A DNA stretch of 64,000 nucleotides from Acidobacteriota bacterium (GCA_026707325.1 JAPOXA010000187.1:1-64000), one strand, 5' to 3'; counted from the first letter of the stretch, positions 8,534-17,361 are shown. The notes: generated from the sequence alone by a model not told the origin. Made by a program: numbers and translations.

Positions 8534-11269
8534 TCAGGCGTCGTCGTCAAGGAGCTGTCGCAGCACGTACTGGAGGATCCCCGCGTGCCGGTAGTACTCC
8601 GCTTCCTGGGGCGTGTCGAGGCGGACGCGCGCGCGGAAGCCGATCTCGCCGTCGTCGCCCGCGGCCCGTACGCGCACGGTCAGGCCGGGTTCGAAGTCCG
8701 CGGCGAGCCCGGCGGCAAGCCCCTCGATGGCGTACTCCTCGCGGCCGGTCAGCCCCAGTTCGGCGGGGCCTTCGCCGTCCAGGAACTCGAGCGGCGCGAT
8801 CCCCATCCCGACCAGGTTGCTGCGGTGGATCCGCTCGTAGCTCCTGGCGATGACCGCTTCCACACCGAGCAGCCGGGGCCCCTTGGCGGCCCAGTCGCGC
8901 GACGAACCCGTGCCGTACTCGAGCCCGGCCAGGATGATCTGCGGCACGCCGCGCTCGCGGTAGGCCATCGCCGCGTCGTAGATCGACATCTGCTCGCCTT
9001 CCGGCAGCAGCACGGTGTAGCCGCCCTCGACTCCCGGCACCAGGTGATTGCGCAGGCGGACGTTGGCGAACGTGCCCCGCATCATGACCTCGTGGTTGCC
9101 GCGGCGCGCGCCGTAGGCGTTGAAGTCGGCGGGCTGCACCCCGAGCTCGCGGAGGTAGTGCCCGGCCGGGCTGTCCGGGCTGATCGGGCCTGCGGGCGAG
9201 ATGTGGTCCGTGGTCACCGTGTCGCCGAGCACCGCCAGCACGCGGGCGCCGGCGATGTCCCGTACCGGCTCCGGCTGGCGCGGCATGTCGGCGAAGAACG
9301 GCGGCTGCTTGACGTAGGTCGAGTCGTCCTGCCAGTCGAACGTCTGTCCGGCTGGAACGTCGAGCGCCCGCCAGGCTTCGCTGCCCGCGAAGACGTCGGA
9401 GTACTGGCGCGTGAACATCTCCGGCCGCAGCGAGTTCTCGAGGGCCGCCTGGATGTCGCCCTGGGCCGGCCAGATTTCGCGCAGGTAGACGGGACCGTCG
9501 GGGCCGTCGGCGAGTGGCTCGCGGTACAGGTCGATGTCGATGCGGCCGGCGAGCGCGTAAGCCACGACGAGCGGCGGCGAGGCCAGGTAGTTGGCGCGCA
9601 CTTCGCTCGAGATTCGGCCCTCGAAGTTGCGGTTCCCGGAGAGGACGGAAACCGTGACCAGCTCGCCTTCGGCGATCGCGGCCGATGTCGCGGGAGGCAG
9701 CGGGCCGCTGTTGCCGATGCAGGTCGTGCAGCCGTAGCCGACGGTGTGGAAGCCGAGCTCCTCCAGGTAGGCGGTCAGACCGGCCTCCGCCAGGTAGTCG
9801 GTGACGACCTTGGACCCGGGCGCCAGACTCGTCTTCACCCACGGCCGGGTCCGGAGCCCCGCCTCGACGGCCTTCTTCGCCAGCAGTCCGGCGGCCAGCA
9901 TGACGGACGGGTTCGACGTGTTCGTGCAACTCGTGATGGCCGCGATGACCACCGAGCCATCCGTGATCCGGGCCGGTTCACCCGCCTCACCGGCGTCGTC
10001 GGCCGCCGGGGCGTCATCGGCCGCGTCGTTGCCGTCGAGCACTGGCAGGCCACCGCCGCGGGTCGACAACTGGGGCAACTGACCGAGGAAGGAGTCCTTG
10101 ACCCCGGACAGTGGAACCCGGTCCTGGGGCCGCCTTGGTCCGGCCAGCGACGGCTCGACCGTGGCCAGGTCCAGCTCCAGCGTGTCGCTGTACTCGGCTT
10201 CCGGCGTGTCCTGATCGTGAAAGAGCCCCTGTTCGCGGCAGTACGCCTCGACCAGTTCCACCCGCGCCTCGCTGCGCCCGGTGAACCGGAGGTAGTCGAT
10301 GGCGGCGCGGTCGATCGGGAAGATGCCGCAGGTCGCGCCGTACTCGGGCGCCATGTTCGCGATCGTCGCGCGGTCGGCCAGCCTGAGCTCGGCGAGCCCG
10401 GGGCCGAAGAACTCGACGAACTTGCCGACGACTCCGTGGCTGCGCAGCATCTCGGTGACCCGCAGCACGAGGTCGGTGGCGGTGGTCCCCTCCGGCAGGG
10501 CGCCGACGAGGCGGAAGCCGACGACCTGGGGCACCAGCATGGCGATCGGCTGGCCGAGCATCGCGGCCTCCGCCTCGATGCCGCCCACGCCCCAGCCCAG
10601 GACGCCCAGGCCGTTGATCATCGTGGTGTGGGAATCGGTGCCCACGAGGGTGTCGGGATAGGCGAAGGGCGGCTCGGCGTGACCGTTCCGCGAGTGCATG
10701 ACGCCGCGCGCCAGGTACTCGAGGTTCACCTGGTGGACGATGCCGGTTGCCGGCGGCACGACGCGGAAGTTCTCGAAGGCGGTCTGCCCCCAGCGCAGGA
10801 ACAGGTAGCGCTCCTCGTTGCGCTCGAACTCCCGTTCGGCGTTGATCAGGAGCGCGGCGGCGGAGCCGTACTCGTCGACCTGGACGGAGTGGTCGATCAC
10901 CAGTTCCGCCGGCTGCAGCGGGTTGATCCGGGCGGCATCGTTGCCCATGGCCGCCATCGCGTCGCGCATTGCGGCCAGGTCGGCCACCGCGGGGACGCCG
11001 GTGAAGTCCTGGAGCAGGACCCGGCCAGGCATGAAGGCGATCTCTACGTTCGGCTCGGCCCGGGGTTCCCAGCGGGCGACGGCCTCGATGTCGTCGGCCG
11101 GAACGACGCGGCCGTCCTCCCGCCGGAGCAGGTTCTCGAGCAGGATCTTGAGGGCGTACGGCAGGCGCTCCACCGGCAGGCCGGCGTCGCCCAGGGTCGG
11201 CAGGTGCGCGATCCGGAAGGACCGACCGGCGGCCGTCATCGTCCGTATCGCGCCGAAGCTGTTCGTCAT
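8534..11269 (-). CDS. acnA: Aconitate hydratase A
   Basis: The 911-residue product interconverts citrate and isocitrate; the length fits the AcnA/IRP1 class. LLQDFTGVPAVADLAAMRD, TDSHTTMINGLGVLGWGVGG and the iron-sulfur cysteines SCTNTSNPS and CTTCIGNSGPL are all present, as is the swivel-domain YGTGSSRDWAAKG. An extra acidic/Ala-rich insert (DAGEAGEPARITDG region) precedes the SCTNTSNPS block. It is followed on the same strand by queE and gltA, so two TCA enzymes flank queE. The start is ATG at 11269, with AGAGAGCC upstream as a weak ribosome site. Confidence 0.97.
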   Translation of the reverse strand: MTNSFGAIRTMTAAGRSFRIAHLPTLGDAGLPVERLPYALKILLENLLRREDGRVVPADDIEAVARWEPRAEPNVEIAFMPGRVLLQDFTGVPAVADLAAMRDAMAAMGNDAARINPLQPAELVIDHSVQVDEYGSAAALLINAEREFERNEERYLFLRWGQTAFENFRVVPPATGIVHQVNLEYLARGVMHSRNGHAEPPFAYPDTLVGTDSHTTMINGLGVLGWGVGGIEAEAAMLGQPIAMLVPQVVGFRLVGALPEGTTATDLVLRVTEMLRSHGVVGKFVEFFGPGLAELRLADRATIANMAPEYGATCGIFPIDRAAIDYLRFTGRSEARVELVEAYCREQGLFHDQDTPEAEYSDTLELDLATVEPSLAGPRRPQDRVPLSGVKDSFLGQLPQLSTRGGGLPVLDGNDAADDAPAADDAGEAGEPARITDGSVVIAAITSCTNTSNPSVMLAAGLLAKKAVEAGLRTRPWVKTSLAPGSKVVTDYLAEAGLTAYLEELGFHTVGYGCTTCIGNSGPLPPATSAAIAEGELVTVSVLSGNRNFEGRISSEVRANYLASPPLVVAYALAGRIDIDLYREPLADGPDGPVYLREIWPAQGDIQAALENSLRPEMFTRQYSDVFAGSEAWRALDVPAGQTFDWQDDSTYVKQPPFFADMPRQPEPVRDIAGARVLAVLGDTVTTDHISPAGPISPDSPAGHYLRELGVQPADFNAYGARRGNHEVMMRGTFANVRLRNHLVPGVEGGYTVLLPEGEQMSIYDAAMAYRERGVPQIILAGLEYGTGSSRDWAAKGPRLLGVEAVIARSYERIHRSNLVGMGIAPLEFLDGEGPAELGLTGREEYAIEGLAAGLAADFEPGLTVRVRAAGDDGEIGFRARVRLDTPQEAEYYRHAGILQYVLRQLLDDDA

Positions 11270-11348
11270 GTCTGGCTCTCTCTGTGATCGCCGGCCCGGG
11301 CAGCCGGACGCTTGAAGTTCAGGTGCGGCCTCGGCCGGAGACTACCCA

Positions 11349-11375
11349 AAGCCGGGTGCGCGGTTCTGACCCGCG
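11349..11375. repeat. Degenerate copy of the GGGTGC-hairpin repeat
   Basis: GGGTGCGCGGTTCTGACCCGCG resembles the ends of the element at 60097-60238 (GGGTGCGCGGGTC, then CTGACCCGC) but has lost bases in the loop region. A 5-bp stem, CGCGG/CCGCG, remains. It lies in the divergent gap between acnA and the AlgH-like gene. The call rests on similarity by eye. Confidence 0.45.
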
Positions 11376-11427
11376 GAAGGCAACGTGCCGGCGGCAGGCC
11401 GGCGCCGCCTGTGCGCAGGGCCGCGTG

Positions 11428-11433
11428 TAGAGT
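11428..11433 (+). promoter_or_regulatory. Possible -10 hexamer TAGAGT just upstream of the AlgH-like gene
   Basis: TAGAGT ends 7 nt before the ATG at 11441, the spacing expected for a leaderless transcript; no Shine-Dalgarno lies between. The same or a similar hexamer precedes kdtA, hicB, polA, smpB and gcvT. No convincing -35 is visible. Confidence 0.35.
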
Positions 11434-11440
11434 CGCGCCC

Positions 11441-12031
11441 ATGGCCGGGGTGGACGACTTCGAGACGCCGACACTGCTGGTCGCCATGCCTCAGGTTCTC
11501 GATCCGTTCTTCTTCCGCGCGGTCGTGCTGCTCGCGGCCCACGAGGACGGCGGCGAGGGCGGCAGTCTGGGCTTCGTCGTCAACCGGCCGAGCCAGCTCA
11601 AGGTCGACGAGGTCCTGCGCGAACTGGACATCGAGTGGTCCGGCGGCTCGGAAGTCGTGGCCTTCGTCGGCGGTCCGGTGCAGCCCGAGGTCGGCACGGT
11701 GCTGCTGTCTCTCGACGGCCTGACCGGCCTGGATCGGGACGGCATCACGGAGATCGCTCCGGGTGTCGGAGCCACGCAGAACATCCTCGCGCTGCGCACG
11801 CTCGCCCGCAGCGCACCGGACCGGATGAGGCTCCTCCTGGGCCACGCGGGCTGGGCCCCGGGTCAGTTGATGCAGGAAGTCAGCCGCAGCGACTGGCTGA
11901 CGGCGCCGGTCGAGGAATCGATCGTGTTTTCCGGCGACCCGGTAGACGCCTGGTCGGGCGCGCTCGCCTCGCTGGGGATCGATCCGGCGTCCCTGCCGAG
12001 CTGGACCGCCGGCGACGGCGACTCGAACTAA
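11441..12031 (+). CDS. YqgE/AlgH family protein
   Basis: The 196-residue product fits the AlgH/YqgE family, whose members are about 185-200 residues. The N-terminus TPTLLVAMPQVLDPFFFRAVVLL, GSLGFVVNRPSQ and the later LLGHAGWAPGQLMQE block are family hallmarks. The ATG at 11441 aligns with family starts; the frame extends 43 codons further upstream but that part overlaps the repeat-bearing intergenic region and is not family-like. The biochemical role is unsettled; members affect alginate regulation and stress in proteobacteria. It is divergent from acnA and convergent with dut. Confidence 0.88.
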   Translation: MAGVDDFETPTLLVAMPQVLDPFFFRAVVLLAAHEDGGEGGSLGFVVNRPSQLKVDEVLRELDIEWSGGSEVVAFVGGPVQPEVGTVLLSLDGLTGLDRDGITEIAPGVGATQNILALRTLARSAPDRMRLLLGHAGWAPGQLMQEVSRSDWLTAPVEESIVFSGDPVDAWSGALASLGIDPASLPSWTAGDGDSN

Positions 12032-12059
12032 CGGACGGACAGATCCGCGGCGCCGAGTG

Positions 12060-12084
12060 CCGGTGCGCCGGCCTTCCGGCCGGC
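12060..12084. repeat. GGTGC box plus 7-bp hairpin between convergent genes (repeat member, possible terminator)
   Basis: GCCGGCC and GGCCGGC (12067-12084) pair perfectly around a TTCC loop, directly after GGTGC. The 37817 copy has the same layout, 7-bp stem and 4-nt loop, but with different stem bases. It sits in the 83-bp gap between the stops of the AlgH-like gene and dut, so it could also terminate transcription; no T-tract is seen. Confidence 0.5.
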
Positions 12085-12114
12085 TTGTCCGGGCGGATAC
12101 TCGCCGTCCGGCGA

Positions 12115-12573
12115 TCAGGCGCCCGTGGAACCGAAGCCGCCGTCGTTGCGGCCGCCCTCCTTCGGCTCCCGGCCGAGGGCGTCGTCCTCGCGGAACGTGA
12201 CTTCGGGAACGGCGGCCACCACCATCTGCGCCAGCCGTTCGCCGCGCTCGATCTCCACGGGCTCGTCGCCCAGGTTGGCCAGCAGCAGCTTGACTTCGCC
12301 CCGGTAGTCGCTGTCGATCGTGCCGGGGGCGTTCAGGACCGTGAGACCCTGGCGAAACGCGAGGCCGCTGCGGGGCCGGATCTGCGCCTCGTAGCCGGGC
12401 GGCAGGCCGAGGATGAGGCCGGTCGGGACCAGAGTGCGTGCACCGGGGCCGATCCGGACCGGCCCGGAGGTGGCCGCGCGCAGGTCGTAGCCGGCGCTGC
12501 CGGTCGAGGCCCGCTCCGGCAGGCCGGCGGCGTGGGGCAGCCGCCGGATCCTGACGGCGACGGCGGATGTCAT
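12115..12573 (-). CDS. dut: Deoxyuridine 5'-triphosphate nucleotidohydrolase (dUTPase)
   Basis: The 152-residue product hydrolyses dUTP to dUMP, keeping uracil out of DNA. All five trimeric dUTPase motifs are visible: AGYDLRA (I), RPRSGLA (II), [11 protein letters not shown] (III), [10 protein letters not shown] (IV) and the Gly-rich C-terminal [12 protein letters not shown] (V). The ATG at 12573 gives a family-like N-terminus; an upstream in-frame ATG at 12630 would add a low-complexity stretch and run into a palindrome. It is last in a minus-strand run downstream of the pseudopilin operon but separated from it by a hairpin. Confidence 0.95.
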   Translation of the reverse strand: MTSAVAVRIRRLPHAAGLPERASTGSAGYDLRAATSGPVRIGPGARTLVPTGLILGLPPGYEAQIRPRSGLAFRQGLTVLNAPGTIDSDYRGEVKLLLANLGDEPVEIERGERLAQMVVAAVPEVTFREDDALGREPKEGGRNDGGFGSTGA

Positions 12574-12610
12574 CCGTGCGCCCGCTGACGGGCGCGCGGA
12601 CTGAGACGCG

Positions 12611-12631
12611 TGTGGCGCGGGTCGCGCCACA
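12611..12631. terminator. Perfect 9-bp stem after the pseudopilin operon
   Basis: TGTGGCGCG and CGCGCCACA pair around a 3-nt loop, 13 bp after the last gene of the secretion operon. There is no U-tract, so it may be a Rho-linked stem-loop or a palindromic repeat. The same TGTGGCG/CGCCACA ends occur at 47444-47461. Confidence 0.45.
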
Positions 12632-12643
12632 AGGGTGCCCGGC

Positions 12644-13369
12644 TCAACGGGCCTCTCTGCCGGGCGCCGTGCCGTCCTGGACCCTGGGACCGTCGAGCAC
12701 TCCGGGCGGGAACGGCTTGCCGATCCACTCGCTGGTCAGCCGCGGCGGCGGCCGCCCGTCGCCGGCGCTGCCGGGCCTGAGCTGGATCAGTTCACTGGTG
12801 AAGTACCAGTCTCCGACGTCCTGCTGGCCGTTGAAGACGCGCATCGAGGGACCGGGCGTGGCGCTGTAGACGCCGAGGATCGGCCCGACGACGGGACCTT
12901 CGCCTTCTTCCTCGTTCGGCGGCGGCACGGCCGTCATGGAACCTCCGCCGGCGGCCGCGACGGCCGCCGCGTTGGTCGCCGGCTGCTCGCCGCCTGTCTG
13001 GTCGCCGCTTCGGCCGGCATTGCTCGGCCCTCCCTGCATGAGCAGGCCCCAGCGACCGTCCTCAGCCATCGGGTTGGGCCATAGTTGGCGAATCGCCCGC
13101 GGCTCCACCTCGACGAGTTCCTCGAGCGCCGTCGGCAGGCGTCCCTGCCGCACGCGGAAAATGCGGATCGCCTCGGCGTACTGCAGGCCGCGGAAGATGA
13201 GTTCCGCTTCCTTCTGTCGCTGCGCCCAACTGCTCCAGTAGGGCAGTGCGGCCGCGACCGCGATGTTCATCACCGTGATCAGGATGGCCAAGGCCACCAT
13301 GTTGTAGCCGGCCTCGGAGCGGCCGGCCTGCCTCGGCCCGGGGCGGATCCCGCGGTCACCAGTCGGCAT
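12644..13369 (-). CDS. Pseudopilin-like protein lacking the conserved Glu5
   Basis: A 241-residue protein with a short basic leader, a Gly and then [21 protein letters not shown] as a long N-terminal hydrophobic helix, followed by [20 protein letters not shown], which is typical of GspG-like helices. Position +5 after the prepilin cleavage Gly is Ala rather than Glu. The middle part is Gly/Ala-rich and low complexity, and the C-terminus carries a Trp-rich patch. It is the last gene of the operon and overlaps the upstream pseudopilin gene by 14 bp. It is probably a minor pseudopilin of the same machine; the missing Glu suggests a GspK-like tip or capping position, which is inference. Confidence 0.75.
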   Translation of the reverse strand: MPTGDRGIRPGPRQAGRSEAGYNMVALAILITVMNIAVAAALPYWSSWAQRQKEAELIFRGLQYAEAIRIFRVRQGRLPTALEELVEVEPRAIRQLWPNPMAEDGRWGLLMQGGPSNAGRSGDQTGGEQPATNAAAVAAAGGGSMTAVPPPNEEEGEGPVVGPILGVYSATPGPSMRVFNGQQDVGDWYFTSELIQLRPGSAGDGRPPPRLTSEWIGKPFPPGVLDGPRVQDGTAPGREAR

Positions 13370-13805
13370 AGGCCTCCCCGTTCAGCGAGCTGTCCTCCGA
13401 ACCGGAGTGAACGTCCTCGATTCCCGGATCCCCGAACGGCGAGAGGTCGGTCTCGGCCCAGGGGTCTTCGTCGGCCGAGGAAGGGAACTCGGCGAGAACC
13501 TCGACCCAGGTCTCGGTGCTGCGGGTGATCGGGTCGGGCGGTATCGCGCGCAGGTACTCAGCCTCGACGAGCGCCTGGAGGCTCGGCGGGTAGTGGCCCT
13601 TGTCGGCGTAGTGCTGCTCGATCGCGTCGCGCATGACCCGGAGGTTTTGCTTGAGGGCCGCCTCCTGGGCCCGCCGGGGCGCGTTCTTGAGCAGCGGTAC
13701 GGCGACCGCGGCGAGGATGCCGATGATCGCCATGACGATGATGAGTTCCAGCAGGGACATGCCACCCTGGGACTTTGGGCGCTGGACCTGGATGTGTTCG
13801 TTCAT
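13356..13805 (-). CDS. Type II secretion/type IV pilus-like major pseudopilin (GspG-type)
   Basis: The 149-residue product has the prepilin signature GGMSLLELIIVMAIIGILAA, with Glu at +5 and a long hydrophobic helix. The GspG-like stretch AVPLLKNAPRRAQEAALKQNL follows, then HYADKGHYPPSLQALVEAEYLRAIPPDPIT, the pseudopilin loop with the conserved P-D-P. A prepilin peptidase is needed for processing, and none is in the window. It is one bp downstream of another pseudopilin gene. Confidence 0.9.
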   Translation of the reverse strand: MNEHIQVQRPKSQGGMSLLELIIVMAIIGILAAVAVPLLKNAPRRAQEAALKQNLRVMRDAIEQHYADKGHYPPSLQALVEAEYLRAIPPDPITRSTETWVEVLAEFPSSADEDPWAETDLSPFGDPGIEDVHSGSEDSSLNGEAYADW

Positions 13806-13806
13806 T

Positions 13807-14274
13807 TCACCACTCCCGGTAGGGAACCCGGTTCAGACCGACTCCGTCGCTCAGGGAACGGACGTCGTAGACGTTCTCGCCCCCCCAGGACCGGTCGTCC
13901 GGATCGTCCTGGTAGCTCAGCATTCTCCACTCCGCTTCGCCCGTCATCGGGTCGACGGGGATGCGTCGGAGAAAACGGATCTCGCCTTCGACCTGCCCGA
14001 TGAGCTGGATCGGCTCCACCAGGTTCTCGAGTTCACTCGGATAGCCGTCGGTGCCGATCTCGATCGGGATGAGTCCCACGTCGCTGTAGCGCTTGTGCTC
14101 GTCGATCGCGTTCCGCATCTGGCGGAGGTGGGAGCGCAGTTCGGCCTCCTTGATTCGCTTGTTCGTGAAGGTGGCGGTGGGCAGGGCAACGGCAGCGAGG
14201 ACGAGCATCACGGCGCAGACCGTGACCAGCTCGACCAGCGTGTAGCCGGCGCGCCGACGCCCGGCCGTCCTCAT
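13807..14274 (-). CDS. Pseudopilin (prepilin-type N-terminal cleavage/methylation domain)
   Basis: A 155-residue protein with RRAGYTLVELVTVCAVMLVL, a class III prepilin signal with Glu5, followed by an amphipathic helix (NKRIKEAELRSHLRQMRNAI). The segment YPSELENLVEP and RRIPVDPMTGEAEW resemble the GspG C-terminal region. It overlaps the secretin stop by an ATGA, so it is translationally coupled to it. It is likely a structural pseudopilin, and with the next gene gives two Glu5-positive subunits. Confidence 0.88.
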   Translation of the reverse strand: MRTAGRRRAGYTLVELVTVCAVMLVLAAVALPTATFTNKRIKEAELRSHLRQMRNAIDEHKRYSDVGLIPIEIGTDGYPSELENLVEPIQLIGQVEGEIRFLRRIPVDPMTGEAEWRMLSYQDDPDDRSWGGENVYDVRSLSDGVGLNRVPYREW

Positions 14275-16745
14275 GCGACCTTCTCCGGCCGTTCAGGATC
14301 CGGCTCCTCGCCGTCCCGGATCTCGATCTCGAGCGGCTGTACGTCGGGCGAGGCCAGCTCCTCGAGAGCCGGGCCCCTGGGGTTGGCCCGCTCGACGGCG
14401 ATCGTTGCCGTGCCGGGACCTGTGGCCCGGACCTCGAGCGCCAGCAGACGTCCCCTGCCGGCCACGCCGGGCCGCTCGCCCAGCCGGCTCAGGCCCACGA
14501 CGACCGTGCCCGGGGTCGAGTCGTCGGTCATCAGCGAGATCTCCTCCTCGTCGCCCAGGAAGGAACCTGCCCGCACCGCGCTGACCTCGATCAGGGACGG
14601 GTCGAAGCGCAGCCGCAACGGCAGGTGGGAAAGCGGCGCCGTGGACCGGACGTCGAGCCGCACCTCGAAACTGTCGCCGACGCTTGCACGCAGCGCTTCG
14701 GGCGCGAACGTGAGCTCGATTCCGCTGCGGGAGCGGACCGCCTGTTGCTGAAACGCCGCCGGCAGGATGATCCGCGGGGAACTGGGGATCTGCGGTGAAC
14801 CGGGGATCCGCGGGGAATCGGGGGCCGGCCGGGAGTCGAGCACACCGGCGTTGCGCGGCGGATTGGCGGGCGGCGGCGGTACGAGCTCGACGCCCAGGGG
14901 CGGTCCTTCCTCTTCCTCCCCCGGTGGCTGCTCGCCTTCCGGCGCCGCGTCCCGCAGGCCCGGCGGCAGCCGTTCCTGCAGTTCATCGCGGGCGCCGCCT
15001 TCCGCGTCCGGCTCGTCGAAGGGACCGTCGACTCCGGAGTCGACGCGCGGGCTCGAGCCGCGGTAGACGACGTTGCTCTCCGTGCCGACCCAGATCGGAG
15101 CGAGGTCCTCCTCGCGGATGTCCGCGCGCCGGATGATGTGGGGGGTCAGGGTCAGCACGATGTCGGTGCGCTTGTTGTCGGTCGAGCGCCGGGAGAAGAG
15201 ACGCCCCAGCACGGGGATCTCGGCCAGCCCGGGAATCCCGCCCTGACTGTTCGTCTCGGACGTACGGATCAGCCCGGCCAGGAAGTTCGTCTCCCCGTCC
15301 CGCAGCCGGATGCTGGTGTTGATGTTGCGGCTGCCGATGATCGGCTGGCTTTCGATCCGGCCGCTGATGTTGCTGACCTCGATGTCGAGTTCGAGCGAGA
15401 CCTCTTCGTTGTGATGCACCCGTGGCGTGATCTGCACGTCGATGCCGACGTTCTGGTACTGGTAGGAGGTGATCGGCACGATGTTGCTGCCCGCCGTGTT
15501 CGCCGTGTTGAAGCTGGTGACCGGGATCGGCACCCGGTCGCCGATCGAGAACGACGCCTCTTCACCCTCCGTGATCCGCACCTGTGGTTTGGCCAGGGTC
15601 TGGGCGTCGGTCGCAGTCTTGACGAAGTCGAACAGGAAGCCGGGCACGGTCAACACCCAGTTGTTCTGATTCAGGGATTCCACGTCCGACATCCTGAGCG
15701 GCACCTCCTCGCCGCCGATGTCGAGACTGATGCCGAGGCGGTTCGCGTCCAGCGACAAACCGAGTTCCTGGAGCTTCGAGGTATCGATCTGGAGCAGTTC
15801 CACGTCGATGACGACCTCGGCCTTCGCCTTGTCGTTCTGCTCGATCAGCCGTTGCGCGATCTTGACCTTCTCCACGCTGTCGAGCATGGCGATCGCGTTC
15901 AGCCGTTCGTTGGTCGCGATGAACCGCGTGTTCAGCAGGCTGCGCAGGATGGTCATCACGTCACTCACGTCCGAGTTCGAGAGGAAGAACGTCTGGATGA
16001 TGCGGTCCTCGAACCGCTGGCGGTTCTGCTGCGTGTCCTGGAGGATCATGATCGTCTGTTCGTCAAGCACGCGGTAGAAGTGGCCGAGGCTGTGCATCAG
16101 GATCTCGAGACCCTCGATCGCCGTCACGTCGCGCAACTCGATACCCTCGGGCCCGACCGGTGCGTCGCGCAGCCTTGTATCGAAGACGATGTTGATCCCG
16201 AAGGCCTGCCCGATCGCCCGGTAGACCTCCATGAACGTCGCGTTCGGAAAGTCGAAGCTGACCGGTTCGTTGGACAGCGGACTGAGCGTCGGCGGCATCG
16301 GCTCGGCGGCGCGGGCGTCGTCCTTCATCTGGGAGATGGTCCTGGGCTGGAGGCCGCTGGTCTCGATCTTCGTGCGGAGCTTCTCGAGTTCGGTCAGGGC
16401 GTACTGGTTCGTTGGATCGAGCTGCACGGCTCGCTGCATCTCGAGCATCGCGTCCCGGTCGCGGCCGGCCTCCTGCAGCTTCCTGCCCTCTTCGAAGTGG
16501 GCGTGGGCGGCCTGGGTCTTGGCTCGCAGCAGGCCGGCCCGGTAGCGGAGATCCGCCGGGTCCTCGGTGACCAGTTCCATGTAGCGCAGAACAGCGGTGT
16601 CCCAGTCGCCCGTGAGCTCCGCATGCTGCGCCTCCCGGAAGCTCCGGTAGCCGCTGCAGGAAGCGAGGATCAGGAGCAGCGCCAGTCCCAGCGAGAGAGC
16701 GTGCCGTCGTTGCCGCCGCGCTGGTTGTCGATCGTGTTCGTTCAT
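14271..16745 (-). CDS. Secretin (GspD/PilQ-like) lipoprotein with TPR N-terminus and cohesin-like C-terminus
   Basis: An 824-residue protein with a basic start and hydrophobic core ending in LILASC, a plausible lipobox. TPR-like repeats (about 35-130) precede N-domains starting near VSFDFPNATFMEVYRAIG. The secretin pore domain (about 360-560) includes VPIPVTSF and GGIPGLAEIPVLGRLFS, the classic secretin C-terminal motif. After an acidic/Pro-rich linker (about 575-670), residues about 680-810 (IELTFAPEALRASVGDSFEV, LRFDPSLIEV) read like a cohesin domain. It forms the outer-membrane gate of the secretion machine. Confidence 0.93.
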   Translation of the reverse strand: MNEHDRQPARRQRRHALSLGLALLLILASCSGYRSFREAQHAELTGDWDTAVLRYMELVTEDPADLRYRAGLLRAKTQAAHAHFEEGRKLQEAGRDRDAMLEMQRAVQLDPTNQYALTELEKLRTKIETSGLQPRTISQMKDDARAAEPMPPTLSPLSNEPVSFDFPNATFMEVYRAIGQAFGINIVFDTRLRDAPVGPEGIELRDVTAIEGLEILMHSLGHFYRVLDEQTIMILQDTQQNRQRFEDRIIQTFFLSNSDVSDVMTILRSLLNTRFIATNERLNAIAMLDSVEKVKIAQRLIEQNDKAKAEVVIDVELLQIDTSKLQELGLSLDANRLGISLDIGGEEVPLRMSDVESLNQNNWVLTVPGFLFDFVKTATDAQTLAKPQVRITEGEEASFSIGDRVPIPVTSFNTANTAGSNIVPITSYQYQNVGIDVQITPRVHHNEEVSLELDIEVSNISGRIESQPIIGSRNINTSIRLRDGETNFLAGLIRTSETNSQGGIPGLAEIPVLGRLFSRRSTDNKRTDIVLTLTPHIIRRADIREEDLAPIWVGTESNVVYRGSSPRVDSGVDGPFDEPDAEGGARDELQERLPPGLRDAAPEGEQPPGEEEEGPPLGVELVPPPPANPPRNAGVLDSRPAPDSPRIPGSPQIPSSPRIILPAAFQQQAVRSRSGIELTFAPEALRASVGDSFEVRLDVRSTAPLSHLPLRLRFDPSLIEVSAVRAGSFLGDEEEISLMTDDSTPGTVVVGLSRLGERPGVAGRGRLLALEVRATGPGTATIAVERANPRGPALEELASPDVQPLEIEIRDGEEPDPERPEKVA

Positions 16746-16758
16746 GTGGTTCAGATCC

Positions 16759-17361
16759 TTAGCTTCCGCTCGGTCGGCCGCCGATGGCGAGCCGCACCGG
16801 CTGTTCGTCCGGGAAACCCACGAAGAGCAGATCGACCGACTCGTAGCCGATGTTCTGCACTTCGAACTTGTCCTTGACGAGGTCGCCCTCGAGTGCGTTG
16901 AAGATGGACTTGTCGGCGTCGATGAACACCGCGATCGGATTGTCGCTGCGCCCGAAGGAGCCGATGTAGAAGACGTCGATCGGTGGCGGCGCGGGACCGA
17001 CCGGTTCCGGCGTCTCCGGGATGGCGCGTGGCGCCGGTGTCTCCGGAATCGCGGGCCGCTCGGGTTCGGGGGGCGGGGCCGTCTCCGGCTCGGCGACCGT
17101 GGCCGCGGGTGCCGGCCGGCTGCCGAACGACCATGGGTCCCGCGTCGGGCTGCTGGGCGGCGGCGGCTGGTCGAGGGTGTAGGCGGCGAGCTCGACGACG
17201 TCGATCGCGGTCGAACGCAGGTCGCCCGCGGTCGTGCGGGTGAAGCCGGGACCGCCGCCGAACGACGGCAGGTAGCGCCACCCGGCGACCACCACGACGA
17301 TGCCGAGCAGGCCCAGCAGCAGCGGGTTCGGCCGGCTGGAGCCAGTCTGCGCGGCGCTCAC
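16759..17361 (-). CDS. GspC/PilP-like inner-membrane protein
   Basis: A 200-residue protein starting at a GTG that overlaps the upstream stop (GTGA). One N-terminal membrane helix (NPLLLGLLGIVVVVAGW) is followed by a Pro/Glu-rich periplasmic spacer (about 70-130). A compact C-terminal domain (IDVFYIGSFGRSDNPIAVFI, then IGYESVDLLFVGFPDE) resembles the homology region of GspC and PilP, which contacts the secretin N-domains. Its position directly before the secretin gene agrees. The assignment rests on layout and local similarity, not on a strong motif. Confidence 0.7.
   Translation of the reverse strand: MSAAQTGSSRPNPLLLGLLGIVVVVAGWRYLPSFGGGPGFTRTTAGDLRSTAIDVVELAAYTLDQPPPPSSPTRDPWSFGSRPAPAATVAEPETAPPPEPERPAIPETPAPRAIPETPEPVGPAPPPIDVFYIGSFGRSDNPIAVFIDADKSIFNALEGDLVKDKFEVQNIGYESVDLLFVGFPDEQPVRLAIGGRPSGS

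Noticed and set aside
7712..11287. Long plus-strand open frame covering aconitase and queE
   Set aside because: It is antisense to two certain genes and encodes low-complexity Val/Arg/Gly sequence without domains.
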